A stretch of 64,000 nt of DNA from Bacillus amyloliquefaciens DSM 7 = ATCC 23350 (GTDB lineage: Bacteria > Bacillota > Bacilli > Bacillales > Bacillaceae), in assembly GCF_000196735.1 (NCBI RefSeq), contig NC_014551.1, forward strand, positions 1,173,001 to 1,237,000, in the 5' to 3' direction. Under the pieces are notes generated by a model, which was not told the DNA's origin, ran no database searches, and saw nothing but the letters and a program-made list of their open reading frames with translations. The position numbers and the translations under genes were made by a program. This document shows, piece after piece, positions 28,164 through 39,238 of this stretch (within the stretch, counting starts at the first letter, position 1; every line of letters starts with the position of its first letter).

Positions 28164-28361
28164 CTTTTACTCCCTTTTCTTAAAAAATAGCTGAAATCAG
28201 CAATTGACAGATATCGTTTCACACCTGCCGTCCTTGCCGAATTGCTTGTTGCTTAATGAACAAAGGGTAATAAAAAAGCGGGAGAGCGTCAATAGCGGCG
28301 CTTAAAAAAGCATGGGGAGTGGGACGTGATGTACGGATTCGCTTAACGCTAAAAATAACAA
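28164..28361. other. Intergenic region between yisX and yitI
   Basis: It holds the yisX leader on the minus strand and otherwise no convincing gene. In B. subtilis 168 this junction is, as I recall, where the yisY-yitH block lies; here it is a 240-nt gap ending in the yitI terminator. Confidence 0.5.
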
Positions 28362-28397
28362 AACAAAGCCCTTATAAGAGACGCCAAGGGCTTTTGT
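28362..28397 (-). terminator. Terminator after yitI
   Basis: On the minus strand AAAAGCCCTT and AAGGGCTTT form a stem with a 12-nt loop, followed by TGTTTTGTTATTTTT. Confidence 0.75.
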
Positions 28398-28402
28398 CTG
28401 TT

Positions 28403-28843
28403 TCAAGCGAGTTCTTTATACATGATCACATGCGGGCCGATGCCGGGTATGTCAAAGGGGCTGCCGATGCTTGTCCAGCCGAGCTTTTCGTAATATCCTT
28501 TCACGTGATATCTGGCGTTGCACCAGACAAGCGCCGCCCCCATATCGGCCAGTTTCCGTTCTGCATAGGCGATTAATGTGCTTCCCGCTTTTTGTGTCCG
28601 GTATTCCTCAAGCGTCGCCATGCCGCGCAGCTGGTAGGCGGGCTCAGCTTTTAATGCCTGCTGAGACTGCGGATAGAAAGAAGCGATGCTGATCAATTGT
28701 CCGTCGTAAAAACCTCCGAGATGAAAAGCTCCTTTTACGCTGTCCTGATCATATTTACAATCCTCTATCGTCTGATGGGGGCGCAGCACGCTGTGTCTGA
28801 TCGCGTACGTGTCTTCTGCGGTGATGGGTTTTACTTCAACCAT
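28403..28843 (-). CDS. yitI: YitI, GNAT-family N-acetyltransferase
   Basis: 146-residue GNAT-fold protein. It starts MVEVKPITAEDTYAIRHSVLRPHQ. The central AYQLRGMATLEEYRTQKAGSTLI resembles the acetyl-CoA binding R/Q-x-x-G-x-A/G loop (here RTQKAGS). The ending GYYEKLGW is typical of GNATs. AAAGGAGG fits this ATG; the frame is open 21 codons beyond. Substrate unknown. It lies upstream of nothing on its strand except yisX. Confidence 0.87.
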   Translation of the reverse strand: MVEVKPITAEDTYAIRHSVLRPHQTIEDCKYDQDSVKGAFHLGGFYDGQLISIASFYPQSQQALKAEPAYQLRGMATLEEYRTQKAGSTLIAYAERKLADMGAALVWCNARYHVKGYYEKLGWTSIGSPFDIPGIGPHVIMYKELA

Positions 28844-28888
28844 AAAAAAAATCCTCCTTTGCTTGATTCTTTTTCTGTATCGTACCAT

Positions 28889-28924
28889 GAAAAAGCCGCC
28901 TGTCATATCAGGCGGCTTGTTTTC
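28889..28924 (-). terminator. Terminator after yitJ
   Basis: On the minus strand AAGCCGCCTGAT and GTCAGGCGGCTT pair closely, followed by TTTTTC. Confidence 0.85.
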
Positions 28925-28927
28925 ACA

Positions 28928-30769
28928 TCAATGCAAATATACATCAGCCCGTTTTTCATCCTTTTGCTTAATATAAGCTGCGAGTTCTGACGTCAAATCA
29001 GAACGGAGAAACGGGGTGATTAAATAGATTCCGTTAAACAGTTCGCACGCCGTGTCAAGAAGCGACTTGGCGATGGCAAGGCCCTCGGCTTTCTGCTTCC
29101 GCTTATCTTCACCGCCCTGCGCCATTTTTTCCCGGATGCTGTCTGACAGCTTAATGCCCGGTATTTCATGATGAATGAACTCTGCGTTGCGGCTGCTCGT
29201 TAACGGCATAATGCCGATATACACCGGCGTTTTGAGATGCTTCGTTTCATGATGAATGTCAATGAGCTGCTGCTCTGAGTAAACAGGCTGAGACACGAAG
29301 TAGTCGGCTCCGCACTCGATTTTTTTCTCCAGCCGTTTTACCGCCTTATCAAGATGGCGGACATTCGGATTGAATGCCCCGGCTACGGAAAAGTTCGTTT
29401 TCTTGCCGAGCGGTTTCCCTGATAAAGAAATGCCCTCGTTGAATTGCTTAATCAGCCTGATCAAGTCAAAGGACGTCAAATCATAGACGGAGGTAGCTCC
29501 CGGAAAGTCGCCGATTTTTGAAGGATCGCCCGTGATGGCTAAAATGTCGGTGAGCCCGAGCGTATCCAGCCCCATTAAATGTGACTGAAGGCCGATGATA
29601 TTGCGGTCTCTGCATGTAATGTGGACGAGAGAACGGATATCAAGGCGCTCTTTCAGTAATGAACCGCAGGCTGCATTGCTGATCCTCGGTGTCGCCAATG
29701 AATTGTCGGCGAGCGTCAGCGCTTCTATGCCGGTTTCCTTTAATTCAGCCGCCGCTTGCAGAAATTTGCCAAAATTCAATTTTTTCGGCGGATCAAGCTC
29801 TACGATGATTGACCGTTTTTGCGCGGCGATTTCGTCTAAACCCGGATCGGTCCGTTCATCCCGGACTGAGATGACTTCTTCTTCCCGTCTGATTTTCACT
29901 TCTTTATCAGTAACGGGTGAAAGTCCGTGGACCGCATCAGCCATGGCTCTGATGTGGTTGGGCGTTGTGCCGCAGCAGCCTCCGATAATGCGCGCGCCCT
30001 GAGTGCGGAATTGTATGGCGCTCTCCCGGAAATAGGCATCGTCCGTATCATAAACAAGCCGGCCTCCTTCTAAAGACGGAAGGCTGCTGTTCGGATAGAC
30101 CGATAAATAAGCGTCACGGAAAATAGGCACTTCGGTAAGGGCTTCAATCATGTGGTACGGGCCGAGCCGGCAATTGATTCCCGTTATATCAGCGCCGAGG
30201 CCGGCAATTGATCTGAGCGCTTCCCGAAGCGGTGTTCCGTCCTGCAGCACGCCCTGTTCGTGCATGGAAACGTTCAGCATGATCGGGAGTTCCGTTTCTT
30301 TTCTGGCGATCTTCAGCACTTCGCGCGCTTCTTCTAAATCATAGTATGTTTCCAAGAGCAGGCCGTCCGGCTCCTCGTGAAGCAGTAAATAAAGCTGCTC
30401 CCGAAAGCTGCGTTTAATCTCCTCAAGGCTGTAGGCGTTTTTGTTGAAGGTGCGGATGCCGCCCATCGTTCCCAAAACATAAGCGCCGTCTGAGGAAGCG
30501 CGCGCGATTCTGACCGCCTCCTGATTGATTCTTTTCGTGTCATCTTCAAGTCCGTATCTTGAGAGCTTAATAAAATTCGCGCCGTACGTGTTTGTTTGAA
30601 CGATGTCTGCCCCGGCTTCCACGTAAGCCTTATGTATCCGCTTGATTTCCTCGGGCTTTGAGACGTTCAGTTCCTCAAAACATCTGTCAATGCCGTAGGA
30701 ATAAAGGAGAGTGCCCATCGCGCCGTCCCCGATTAATATCCGTTCTTCCAAGTCTTGTAATAGTCCCAT
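28928..30769 (-). CDS. yitJ: YitJ, homocysteine methyltransferase / methylene-THF reductase fusion
   Basis: 613-residue fusion. The N-terminal half is a homocysteine S-methyltransferase barrel ([13 protein letters not shown]; zinc cysteines in GINCRLGP and IGGCCGTTP). The C-terminal half from about residue 320 is a MetF-like reductase ([35 protein letters not shown] [10 protein letters not shown]). It supplies methyl groups for methionine and is controlled by the SAM riboswitch just upstream. GGAGG-type site precedes the ATG. Its own terminator follows. Confidence 0.94.
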   Translation of the reverse strand: MGLLQDLEERILIGDGAMGTLLYSYGIDRCFEELNVSKPEEIKRIHKAYVEAGADIVQTNTYGANFIKLSRYGLEDDTKRINQEAVRIARASSDGAYVLGTMGGIRTFNKNAYSLEEIKRSFREQLYLLLHEEPDGLLLETYYDLEEAREVLKIARKETELPIMLNVSMHEQGVLQDGTPLREALRSIAGLGADITGINCRLGPYHMIEALTEVPIFRDAYLSVYPNSSLPSLEGGRLVYDTDDAYFRESAIQFRTQGARIIGGCCGTTPNHIRAMADAVHGLSPVTDKEVKIRREEEVISVRDERTDPGLDEIAAQKRSIIVELDPPKKLNFGKFLQAAAELKETGIEALTLADNSLATPRISNAACGSLLKERLDIRSLVHITCRDRNIIGLQSHLMGLDTLGLTDILAITGDPSKIGDFPGATSVYDLTSFDLIRLIKQFNEGISLSGKPLGKKTNFSVAGAFNPNVRHLDKAVKRLEKKIECGADYFVSQPVYSEQQLIDIHHETKHLKTPVYIGIMPLTSSRNAEFIHHEIPGIKLSDSIREKMAQGGEDKRKQKAEGLAIAKSLLDTACELFNGIYLITPFLRSDLTSELAAYIKQKDEKRADVYLH

Positions 30770-30810
30770 TGTTTGCCTCCTTCATCACATTCAGCAAGGA
30801 AAAAAGAGAA

Positions 30811-30841
30811 ATAAAAAAAGTCTTCTTAAGAAGAAGACTTT
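30811..30841 (-). terminator. Riboswitch-controlled terminator of yitJ
   Basis: AAGTCTTCTT and AAGAAGACTT form the expression platform hairpin, followed by seven T. The 5' arm can pair instead with the aptamer's closing strand (antiterminator) when SAM is low. Confidence 0.9.
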
Positions 30842-30852
30842 GTGATCATTTG

Positions 30853-30982
30853 TCTCTCTTCTTATCTTCCAAGCTGTTTATTAGCTTGCTGGATTTAGCA
30901 CCTTGGTCATGGTTTGGGTAAACCATTACACCGGTTGCTGAAGCGTCGTCGGGCCAGTCCCTCGGCTTCTCTTGATAAGAAC
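30853..30982 (-). ncRNA. SAM-I riboswitch (S-box) of yitJ
   Basis: Conserved S-box elements read in order on the minus strand: CTTATCAAGAGAAG opening, the GAGGGACTGGCCC loop, CGGCAACC-type core seen as CAGCAACCGG, CCAAGGTGCTAAATCC, and closing GATAAGAAGAG pairing with the opening strand. It binds S-adenosylmethionine and, when bound, favours the downstream terminator, shutting off yitJ. The yitJ S-box is a well-studied member in B. subtilis. Confidence 0.97.
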
Positions 30983-31081
30983 GTTCATTTAATTGTCATG
31001 GGTTTCCAAAACTTAACTGTGAAAATCCCTTTCTCCAAATTTACCGAAAATAGAGACAATAATCAATAGGAATCACATAAT

Positions 31082-31573
31082 TTATCTAAAATTAATAAAT
31101 TGAACATCAATCGGCAGGTCTGCACCGCGGACGGCTGCAATAATCTGCTGCAGATCATCTTTATTTTTTCCGGTGACGCGCACTTGGTCGTCCTGAATCT
31201 GCGACTTTACTTTCAAGCCGGAGTTTTTAATCACTGCATTGATTTTTTTTGCGTTGTCTTTATCAATGCCCTGTACAAGCTTCGCGCGCTGGCGCACTGT
31301 GCCTCCCGAGGCATTTTCAATTTTGCCGTATTCAATGTTTTTCGTCGGCACATCCCGTTTGATCAGCTTGCCGCTCAGCACATCTTTGAGCTGATTCAAT
31401 TTAAACTCGTCATCTGAAATCAGGACAAGTTCTTCCTTTTCTAAACTCACATCGCTTTTAGATCCTTTAAAGTCATAGCGCGTGCCGATTTCTTTCAGCG
31501 TCATCTGAATCGCATTCTGAACTTCGGGAAATTCAACTTTTGATACGATATCAAAAGAACTTTCTTTTGCCAT
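31082..31573 (-). CDS. yitK: YitK, YajQ-family nucleotide-binding protein
   Basis: 163-residue UPF0234/YajQ protein: two ferredoxin-like domains, start [21 protein letters not shown], with RYDFKGSKS and end [12 protein letters not shown], both family signatures. YajQ relatives bind cyclic-di-GMP or nucleotides; the ligand here is not known. AGGAGG precedes the ATG. It lies upstream of the yitJ riboswitch on the same strand, but the riboswitch terminator isolates them. Confidence 0.93.
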   Translation of the reverse strand: MAKESSFDIVSKVEFPEVQNAIQMTLKEIGTRYDFKGSKSDVSLEKEELVLISDDEFKLNQLKDVLSGKLIKRDVPTKNIEYGKIENASGGTVRQRAKLVQGIDKDNAKKINAVIKNSGLKVKSQIQDDQVRVTGKNKDDLQQIIAAVRGADLPIDVQFINFR

Positions 31574-31720
31574 GAGAAAACCTCCTATAACATTTCACTT
31601 ATGAGTTGATTATAGTAGAATAAAGAGAAATGTCCAACAGCATAAAGCATGAATTTGTGTGAATTGGAAAAAATGAGAAAAACATCAGCCTCATACGGGC
31701 GAAGCAGGAAGGACGATAAC

Positions 31721-32569
31721 ATGAGACCAGGGCAGCAGCTCACGCTTAGTATAGATCACCAAACCGATTTCGGTTATTTTTTAACTGACGGCGAGGATAC
31801 GGTTCTTTTACATAACAGTGAAATCACAGAGGATATCGAAGACAGAGATGAAGTGGACGTATTTATTTACGTCGACCATCAGGAAAGGCTCGCGGCGACG
31901 ATGAAAAAGCCGCTCATCAGCTTTTATGATTACGGATGGGTGGAAGTGACGGATCAAGTGGAGGATATGGGCGTATTCGTCGACGTCGGTCTGTCAAAAG
32001 ACGCGCTCGTCGCAACGGAGCATCTGCCCCCGTATAAATCCGTCTGGCCGCAAAAAGGCGACAGACTGTATTGCATGCTTAAGGTGACAAACCGCGGGCG
32101 CATGTTTGCCAAGCCGGCGCCGGAGGACATCATCAGCGAATTATTTACAGATGCAGGCGAAGAGATGATGAATAAAGAACTGACGGGAACGGTGTACAGG
32201 CTGATTGCATCAGGCTCTTTCATTATTACAGATGAAGGCATCCGCGGGTTTATTCACTCTTCGGAAAGAAAAGAAGAGCCGAGACTCGGCAGCCGTGTGA
32301 CAGGGCGTGTCATCGAGGTGAAGGAAGACGGCTCTGTCAACATGTCGCTGCTGCCGAGAAAGCAGGACGCGCTTTCTGTTGACGCTGAAGAGATTTTGAC
32401 CTATCTGAGATCAAGAAACGGCGCGATGCCATACGGAGACAAAAGCCATCCTGACGATATTCGCGAACGGTTCAATTTAAGCAAAGCCGCCTTTAAGCGG
32501 GCGCTCGGCCACCTGATGAAAAACGGCAAGGTATATCAGGAAGACGGCTGGACATACGAAAAACAATAA
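31721..32569 (+). CDS. yitL: YitL, CvfB-like S1-domain RNA-binding protein
   Basis: 282 residues from MRPGQQLTLSID. Tandem S1-like OB domains (FGYFLTDGEDTVLLHNSEI; GWVEVTDQVEDMGVFVDVGLSKDALV; GSFIITDEGIRGFIHSSE with GSRVTGRVIEVKEDGSVNMS) and a C-terminal winged helix (IRERFNLSKAAFKRALGHLMKNGKVY). CvfB relatives regulate virulence and RNA turnover in staphylococci. The frame extends 24 codons upstream; GGAAGGA with 7-nt spacing favours this ATG, but the B. subtilis protein is annotated somewhat longer. It is divergent from yitK. Confidence 0.87.
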   Translation: MRPGQQLTLSIDHQTDFGYFLTDGEDTVLLHNSEITEDIEDRDEVDVFIYVDHQERLAATMKKPLISFYDYGWVEVTDQVEDMGVFVDVGLSKDALVATEHLPPYKSVWPQKGDRLYCMLKVTNRGRMFAKPAPEDIISELFTDAGEEMMNKELTGTVYRLIASGSFIITDEGIRGFIHSSERKEEPRLGSRVTGRVIEVKEDGSVNMSLLPRKQDALSVDAEEILTYLRSRNGAMPYGDKSHPDDIRERFNLSKAAFKRALGHLMKNGKVYQEDGWTYEKQ

Positions 32570-32578
32570 ATTTTCTGC

Positions 32579-32612
32579 AAAAACATCGGTGAACAAAACC
32601 GATGTTTTTTAT
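32579..32612 (+). terminator. Terminator after yitL
   Basis: AAAACATCGGT and ACCGATGTTTT form a perfect stem with a short loop and a T run. Confidence 0.92.
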
Positions 32613-32673
32613 TTCCTTCAAAACCACAATATTCCTGATTTTCTTTGTTTTCATGTTTGTTTTCAAAAAAATA

Positions 32674-32697
32674 AATATTTTATTGAAATAAAATATT
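32674..32697. repeat. AT-rich perfect palindrome upstream of the BMP-MCP operon
   Basis: AATATTTTATT and AATAAAATATT are perfect 11-nt arms around GA. It overlaps the TAAA -35 of the SigD-type promoter, so a bound protein could repress or co-regulate. Confidence 0.6.
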
Positions 32698-32716
32698 CTG
32701 ACACGCAGACCGATAT
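32689..32716 (+). promoter_or_regulatory. Putative SigD (flagellar) promoter of the BMP-MCP operon
   Basis: TAAA at 32689-32692 and ACCGATAT at 32709-32716 match the SigD consensus TAAA-N15-GCCGATAT with one mismatch and a 16-nt spacer. SigD drives motility and chemotaxis genes, including chemoreceptors, in B. subtilis. The start codon of the first gene follows 29 nt later. Confidence 0.65.
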
Positions 32717-32744
32717 ATAGAAAAAACCGCAAAGGAGAGTTTCA

Positions 32745-33719
32745 ATGAAAAAAATGGTGATATTTGCGGCTGTTCTGCTGATCGCACTCGGTGCGGCCGG
32801 ATGTGCAAACAGCCAATCAGACGAAACGGCCGGCCGTGAGGCGAAAAAAATCGGGATGATGCTGACGGACAACGGACTTGGCGACCAGTCCTTTAATGAT
32901 TCTGGTTTTCAAGGCTTAATGAAAGCAAGAGACGAGCTCGGCATCACATTTGACTACAGAGAAATAAAGGATACCGGTACATATGAAAAAGGACTGACTC
33001 AACTTGTAAAAGAAGGAAATGATCTTGTTGTGGCACTCGGCTACAGCATGCAGCCGGATTTAGAAAAGGTCGCTAAAAAATATCCGAACCAGCAGTTTGT
33101 GCTGATTGATTCAGTGTCAGAACTGAAAAACGTCACCTCCGTTACCTTTAAAGAAGATGAGGGAAGCTATTTAGCAGGAGCACTGGCGGCCCTGACAACA
33201 AAAACTGGCACGATCGGATTTATCGGCGGCTCAGATGCCGACGTCATTAAACGGTTTAAAAAAGGCTATGTGGAAGGGGCGAAATCAATCAAACCAAATA
33301 TTCGTGTACTGTCTGAAATCAGCGGATCGTTTGATAATGACAAGCTTGGGCAGCAGATCGCCAAACGAATGATTCATCAGAAAGCCGATGTCCTGTTTAC
33401 GGCGGCCGGTTTTACGGGTGTCGGCGCGCTGAAGGAAGCGGAGGCCGAAAAGATATACGCGATCGGTGTGGACAGCGACCAATATTACACTGCCGAACAC
33501 GCCGTTATCTCCTCTTTAGTGAAAAACGTTGACCATGTGATTTACGAGCTGGCCAAAGATTTAAAAAACGGAAAGCAAATCAAAAACGGCCAAATCGTTT
33601 ATGGATTAAAGGAAAATGGCATGGACTTAGCCCAGATCAGAATCGTGAAGAATTCAGATGAGCTGACAAAAAAAATCGCTGATATGAAAAGCAAGCTGAT
33701 CGAAAAGGGAGGGGAATGA
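32745..33719 (+). CDS. BMP-family (PnrA/Med-like) substrate-binding lipoprotein
   Basis: 324 residues. Signal peptide with lipobox AAGC; the mature protein would start at lipidated Cys20, anchored outside the membrane. The rest is a BMP-family periplasmic-binding fold ([85 protein letters not shown]). Solved relatives bind purine nucleosides. No ABC transporter is adjacent; instead a chemoreceptor gene overlaps its stop. AAAGGAG precedes the ATG. Preceded by a SigD-type promoter. Ligand unknown; a nucleoside is a guess from family. Confidence 0.9.
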   Translation: MKKMVIFAAVLLIALGAAGCANSQSDETAGREAKKIGMMLTDNGLGDQSFNDSGFQGLMKARDELGITFDYREIKDTGTYEKGLTQLVKEGNDLVVALGYSMQPDLEKVAKKYPNQQFVLIDSVSELKNVTSVTFKEDEGSYLAGALAALTTKTGTIGFIGGSDADVIKRFKKGYVEGAKSIKPNIRVLSEISGSFDNDKLGQQIAKRMIHQKADVLFTAAGFTGVGALKEAEAEKIYAIGVDSDQYYTAEHAVISSLVKNVDHVIYELAKDLKNGKQIKNGQIVYGLKENGMDLAQIRIVKNSDELTKKIADMKSKLIEKGGE

Positions 33720-33721
33720 GC

Positions 33722-35371
33722 GTGACATTACGGACCAGACTTCTCGTTAACGCGGCCGTGACGATGATATGCTTTGCCGCTGTCATCGGTTTTACGATCG
33801 TAAACATGATGAAGATTCAAGCCTCAAATGAAGATGAGGTCGAAGCGCTGTTAAGCGTTCAGGCGGCGAAAGCTGAACTCAATACATTGAAAGAAAGCAT
33901 CACAAGCTATTCCTACACACTCGCCGATGCCCAGAAAGAGAGCGTTCGCACCTATATGAAAAACAGCTCCGACCGGCTGAACGCGCTACAAAAAACAATG
34001 ACTGACCCGGCGGGAAAAGCCGCCTATGAAAAGCTCGCCAAAAAATATGAAACATGGCAGACGGAGGCTGCTGCGGCCCTGAATACAAAGAGTCCGGCCG
34101 AAGCGACAAGGACGGCGGCCCGCATCAACGGTCTGCTGAATGACATTTACATGCTCAATCTTGAAAGCCGCAGCCGTTATGAACAGATGCAGAAACAAAC
34201 GGCCGATCAAATTCAATTTATTGTTTACAGCGCAGCGGTGTTAACAATCGTGCTCCTTGCCGTTACCGTGCTCTCATCCGTCAGGCTGACAAAGAAAATT
34301 GCCGGGCCGATCCGCCTGATGGCCGAAAACGCGCGGCAGATCGCCGGCGGAAACCTGGCTGTTGAAAAACTCGACTACAAAGGAAAAGACGAGCTGAAAG
34401 AGCTGAATGATTCATTCGGAATCATGACAGAACAGCTCCGCACCTTAATCAAGGCGATCGGAGAGGTCGGCCGCGAAGTGGAAACATTTGCAGAAGGCCT
34501 GACGAAAGAAAACCAGACACTCACGGAAATGACCGAGCAGGTGTCCGTATCAACGGAAGAAATGGCAAAGGGCTCACAAACCATTTCAGAAGACTTGCAG
34601 CATGCGGTGTTATTTATTGAAAAAATGGATGAGCACGCAAAAGCGAATGCCGAGCGCTCAAAACAGACCACTGCAAGCAGCGAGGACACCATTTCAGCGG
34701 TGGCTGCAGGCCGAAGTGCTTTGGCAGAAACAAAACAAGCGATTGACAAAAGCAATGAAACGTCAAAAGAAATCTCAAAAGCCGCTGATCTGTTCATAAA
34801 ACACGCGGCAGGCATCAGTATGATGGCCCAGACCGTTTCTGACATTGCGGGTCAGACCAATCTGCTGTCATTAAATGCGGCGATCGAAGCGGCCAGAGCA
34901 GGAGAGGCCGGGAAAGGATTTGCCGTCGTTGCCGAGGAAATACGGAAGCTGGCAGACGGATCAGCCAAAGCAACCGCGCAGATTTTCGATATGGTAAAGC
35001 AAATTGAAGGCGGCATCACATCTATTACCGGCGCTGTTACGACCGGCGTCGCTTTAGGGGACAGACAGCAGGAGCTAATGGAGAAAACGTCAGAATCATT
35101 CGCCCATATCGAACAGAAAGCCGCGCACATTAAGGCGGAGCTTTCTCACTTAGACGGGCAGATCCGCGAATCGAAACAGCTTGGTGAGCAAGTGCTGCAG
35201 CATGCCGAAAGCATCAGCGCCGTCGTTCAGGAAACTGCCGCCGGAAGCGAAGAAATTTCAGCCTCAGCCTTGGAGCAGCTGTCATCCTTTAAAAACATGA
35301 CACAAAGTGTCAATGCCTTGCGCAGTCTGACAGAACGGTTAAATGATCAGGTCCGCCGTTTTACATTGTAA
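33722..35371 (+). CDS. Methyl-accepting chemotaxis protein paired with BMP lipoprotein
   Basis: About 549 residues, membrane chemoreceptor. TM1 near residues 8-30, an extracellular helical domain of about 135 residues, TM2 near 165-188, a HAMP linker to about 245, then the coiled-coil signalling domain with the conserved tip [19 protein letters not shown] and [16 protein letters not shown]. An ATG at 33716 overlaps the BMP stop (ATGA), but GGAGG is better spaced for the GTG at 33722. The short sensor suits binding a ligand-loaded lipoprotein. A comparable receptor sits elsewhere in B. subtilis; this linkage to BMP is what stands out. Confidence 0.92.
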   Translation: MTLRTRLLVNAAVTMICFAAVIGFTIVNMMKIQASNEDEVEALLSVQAAKAELNTLKESITSYSYTLADAQKESVRTYMKNSSDRLNALQKTMTDPAGKAAYEKLAKKYETWQTEAAAALNTKSPAEATRTAARINGLLNDIYMLNLESRSRYEQMQKQTADQIQFIVYSAAVLTIVLLAVTVLSSVRLTKKIAGPIRLMAENARQIAGGNLAVEKLDYKGKDELKELNDSFGIMTEQLRTLIKAIGEVGREVETFAEGLTKENQTLTEMTEQVSVSTEEMAKGSQTISEDLQHAVLFIEKMDEHAKANAERSKQTTASSEDTISAVAAGRSALAETKQAIDKSNETSKEISKAADLFIKHAAGISMMAQTVSDIAGQTNLLSLNAAIEAARAGEAGKGFAVVAEEIRKLADGSAKATAQIFDMVKQIEGGITSITGAVTTGVALGDRQQELMEKTSESFAHIEQKAAHIKAELSHLDGQIRESKQLGEQVLQHAESISAVVQETAAGSEEISASALEQLSSFKNMTQSVNALRSLTERLNDQVRRFTL

Positions 35372-35482
35372 TAGGCTTTTGCCCCGCCCCTGATTTTTGC
35401 AGCCTGACATGAGTAACTTCTGAATGAAACACAAATACTGAATATACAAGTTTTTACATTTATTCTTTTTCGTGAAAGGTGA

Positions 35483-36854
<1,372 letters not shown>

Positions 36855-36902
36855 GCGGAAAGCCTCCCTTCTTTTCGTTAGGATGCCCGCCGGCATTGGA
36901 AA

Positions 36903-37754
36903 TTATGGCTTCAGGAAAAAAATCGCAAGCGTCCCCGGTCCGGAATGAGCGCCGATGGCTGATCCGATTGAATGAAGAATGACCTCTTTCGGATGGAACG
37001 CTTCTTCGATCTGCTGTTTCATGCTGAGAGCGGTATCTTCGTTATCGGCATAGCTGATTCCGACAGTTTGATCCGCCCAATCGCCGCTTTCTTCCTTCAT
37101 CATTTCTAGAATCCGTTTAAACAGTTTCTTCTGTCCGCGCAATTTTTCGAGCGGCACGAGTCTGCCGTCATCCACATGCAGAATCGGTTTGATGTTCAAA
37201 AGCCCGCCGACAAAAGCGGACGTTTTAGAAATCCTGCCGCCCCGCGCAAGATAAGCGACATCATCGACCGTAAATATATGTTTCATCCGGGCGCAAAAGC
37301 TCTTTACAGATGTTTCGATTTCTTGTATTGTATTTCCGTTAACACAGAGTGTCTGCGCGTACATCACGGCGAGACCGCAGCCTAAAGAAGCGCATTTGGA
37401 ATCAACAATCCGTAAATCAAAATCGGGAAATTCCTCTTTGATTTCATTGGCGACCATTACGGCCGTCTGATAGGTGCCGGAAAGACCTGATGAAAAGGCG
37501 ATGTAAATCGCCGGTTCTCCCAGTTCCGCGTAATGTAAAAATACTTTTTTTATCGTGTCCGGCGATGCCTGGGATGTTTTCGGAACTTTCCCATCCCGCA
37601 TCGCTTGAAATATATGATCCGCCTGAATGGTGACCGTGTCCTCATATTCGTTTCCGTCAAGTGTTACGTGCAGCGGAATGAACCCGATCCGATTTTCTTC
37701 AATGAAAGATTTCGGCAGGTCAGAGGCGCTGTCAGCAATAAGGTGAACTGTCAT
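36903..37754 (-). CDS. yitS: YitS, DegV-family fatty-acid-binding protein
   Basis: 283-residue DegV/FakB-type protein, which binds a fatty acid and in FakAB systems presents it to a kinase. Family motifs: [14 protein letters not shown] at the start, [25 protein letters not shown] and the C-terminal [17 protein letters not shown]. Two adjacent ATG codons (37757 and 37754) follow AAGGGA; the second gives better spacing and the B. subtilis length. It is divergent from yitT. The location next to cypC, another fatty-acid protein, may be coincidence. Confidence 0.92.
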   Translation of the reverse strand: MTVHLIADSASDLPKSFIEENRIGFIPLHVTLDGNEYEDTVTIQADHIFQAMRDGKVPKTSQASPDTIKKVFLHYAELGEPAIYIAFSSGLSGTYQTAVMVANEIKEEFPDFDLRIVDSKCASLGCGLAVMYAQTLCVNGNTIQEIETSVKSFCARMKHIFTVDDVAYLARGGRISKTSAFVGGLLNIKPILHVDDGRLVPLEKLRGQKKLFKRILEMMKEESGDWADQTVGISYADNEDTALSMKQQIEEAFHPKEVILHSIGSAIGAHSGPGTLAIFFLKP

Positions 37755-37879
37755 CATAATTCCCTTCTTTCCAATTGGTGAGAGTGATGCCAACTATATC
37801 ATATAAATTTGGCAAATTAGTGTTCAAAACTTTGTTTTAAGGGAAAAGCTAATAATGAAAATGAGCGGAGGAGCAAGCC

Positions 37880-38722
37880 ATGGTACTTGAACAAGCAAAA
37901 AAATTAACAATTGTCGTCATCGGCGCGTTTCTGTATGCGGCGGGACTGAATTTATTCCTGATACCGGCGAATGTATATGCCAGCGGTTTTACCGGTGTCG
38001 CCCAGCTGCTGTCAAGCGTCGTTGATCAATACGCCCCTTTTTATATTTCGACAGGAGTTCTCATGTTCCTCTTAAACATTCCCATCGGTGTGTTAGGGTG
38101 GCTGAAAGTCGGCAGATCATTCACCGTATACAGCATATTAAGCGTAGCGCTGACGTCCGTCTTTATGGGAATTCTCCCGGAAATGAGACTGTCGCACGAT
38201 ATTCTCCTGAATACCGTATTCGGAGGAGTCATCTCAGCTGTCGGCATCGGTTTAACGCTGAAATTCGGCGCTTCCACAGGCGGCCTTGATATCGTGTCGA
38301 TGGTGCTGGCCAAATGGAAGGATAAACCGGTCGGTACGTATTTCTTCATTTTGAACGGGATTATCATTTTGACGGCAGGATTATTGCAAGGATGGGAGAA
38401 AGCATTATATACCCTTGTCGCTCTGTATGTCACAACAAGGGTGATTGACGCCATTCACACCCGCCACATGAAACTGACCGCCATGATCGTTACGAAAAAA
38501 GCCGATGAAATCAAAGAAGCGATTTACGGAAAAATGGTTCGCGGCATTACGACGGTGCCGGCAAAGGGCGCTTACACGAACGAACAGAAAGAAATGATGA
38601 TCATCGTCATCACGCGGTACGAATTGTATGATCTTGAGAAAATCGTGAAAGAGGTCGACCCGAAAGCCTTCACAAACATCGTGCAAACGACGGGGATCTT
38701 TGGTTTCTTCAGAAAAGACTGA
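37880..38722 (+). CDS. yitT: YitT, DUF161/DUF2179 membrane protein
   Basis: 280 residues. Five to six transmembrane helices (from LTIVVIGAFLYAAGLNLFLIP to about residue 180), including the conserved NIPIGVLGW and FGASTGGLDIVSMVLA stretches, then a cytosolic DUF2179 domain (TAMIVTKKADEIKEAIYGKMVRGITTV; DPKAFTNIVQTTGIFGFF). Function unknown in this YitT family. GGAGGAG precedes the ATG. The Ipi-like lipoprotein gene follows after 14 nt, probably in one operon. Confidence 0.92.
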   Translation: MVLEQAKKLTIVVIGAFLYAAGLNLFLIPANVYASGFTGVAQLLSSVVDQYAPFYISTGVLMFLLNIPIGVLGWLKVGRSFTVYSILSVALTSVFMGILPEMRLSHDILLNTVFGGVISAVGIGLTLKFGASTGGLDIVSMVLAKWKDKPVGTYFFILNGIIILTAGLLQGWEKALYTLVALYVTTRVIDAIHTRHMKLTAMIVTKKADEIKEAIYGKMVRGITTVPAKGAYTNEQKEMMIIVITRYELYDLEKIVKEVDPKAFTNIVQTTGIFGFFRKD

Positions 38723-38736
38723 TAGGAGCGGATAGA

Positions 38737-39198
38737 ATGAAATGGCTGTTTGGCCTGTTATTACCGGTCGTTTTACTGATCGGATGCAGCAGTCAATCCG
38801 GGCAGAAGGAGCCCGCTGAGGAGGTATCCGGAGAGATGAATGAACAGCAAGTTGAATTAGCCGTAAATCCTGTGCAGACGGATCAGCAGATCGAATTTCA
38901 AATGTCTTTAAAAAACAAAAGCGGCAGCCCGATCGATTTCACATTCAGCTCAGGGCAGAAATTCGAATTGACCGTACATGATCAACATAACAAAGAACTG
39001 TACCGCTATTCAAAAGACAGAATGTTTACTCAGGCGTTTCAGACCGTGACATTAATGCCGAATGAAACATATGACTTTTCAGATGTGTGGAAAAACGTGC
39101 CCGGCCCGGGAACATATACGGTCACGGTGACGTTTTTAGGAAAGTCCGATCAGATCGGAAAAAGGCTGAAAACGGTAAAAACATTTGAAGTGAAGTAA
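38737..39198 (+). CDS. Ipi-like lipoprotein (BsuPI domain)
   Basis: 153 residues. N-terminal MKWLFGLLLPVVLLIGCSS is a lipoprotein signal with lipobox LIGC (Cys17), so the protein should be lipid-anchored on the outer membrane face. The rest is a BsuPI beta-sandwich (IDFTFSSGQKFELTVHD; ELYRYSKDRMFTQAFQTVTLMPNETYDFS; GTYTVTVTFLG). B. subtilis Ipi, at this locus as I recall, is an intracellular inhibitor of serine protease ISP-1 and lacks a signal peptide. So this may be a secreted relative with an outer-surface target. AGGAG precedes the ATG. Confidence 0.85.
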   Translation: MKWLFGLLLPVVLLIGCSSQSGQKEPAEEVSGEMNEQQVELAVNPVQTDQQIEFQMSLKNKSGSPIDFTFSSGQKFELTVHDQHNKELYRYSKDRMFTQAFQTVTLMPNETYDFSDVWKNVPGPGTYTVTVTFLGKSDQIGKRLKTVKTFEVK

Positions 39199-39238
39199 AA
39201 AAAAGGGCGCCCCCGTCTAAACGGGGCGCCGTTTTTTA
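39199..39238. terminator. Bidirectional terminator
   Basis: A long GC-rich stem (GGCGCCCC...GGGGCGCC) has A and T runs on each side. It separates the convergent lipoprotein gene and the DUF3813-type gene. Confidence 0.92.
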
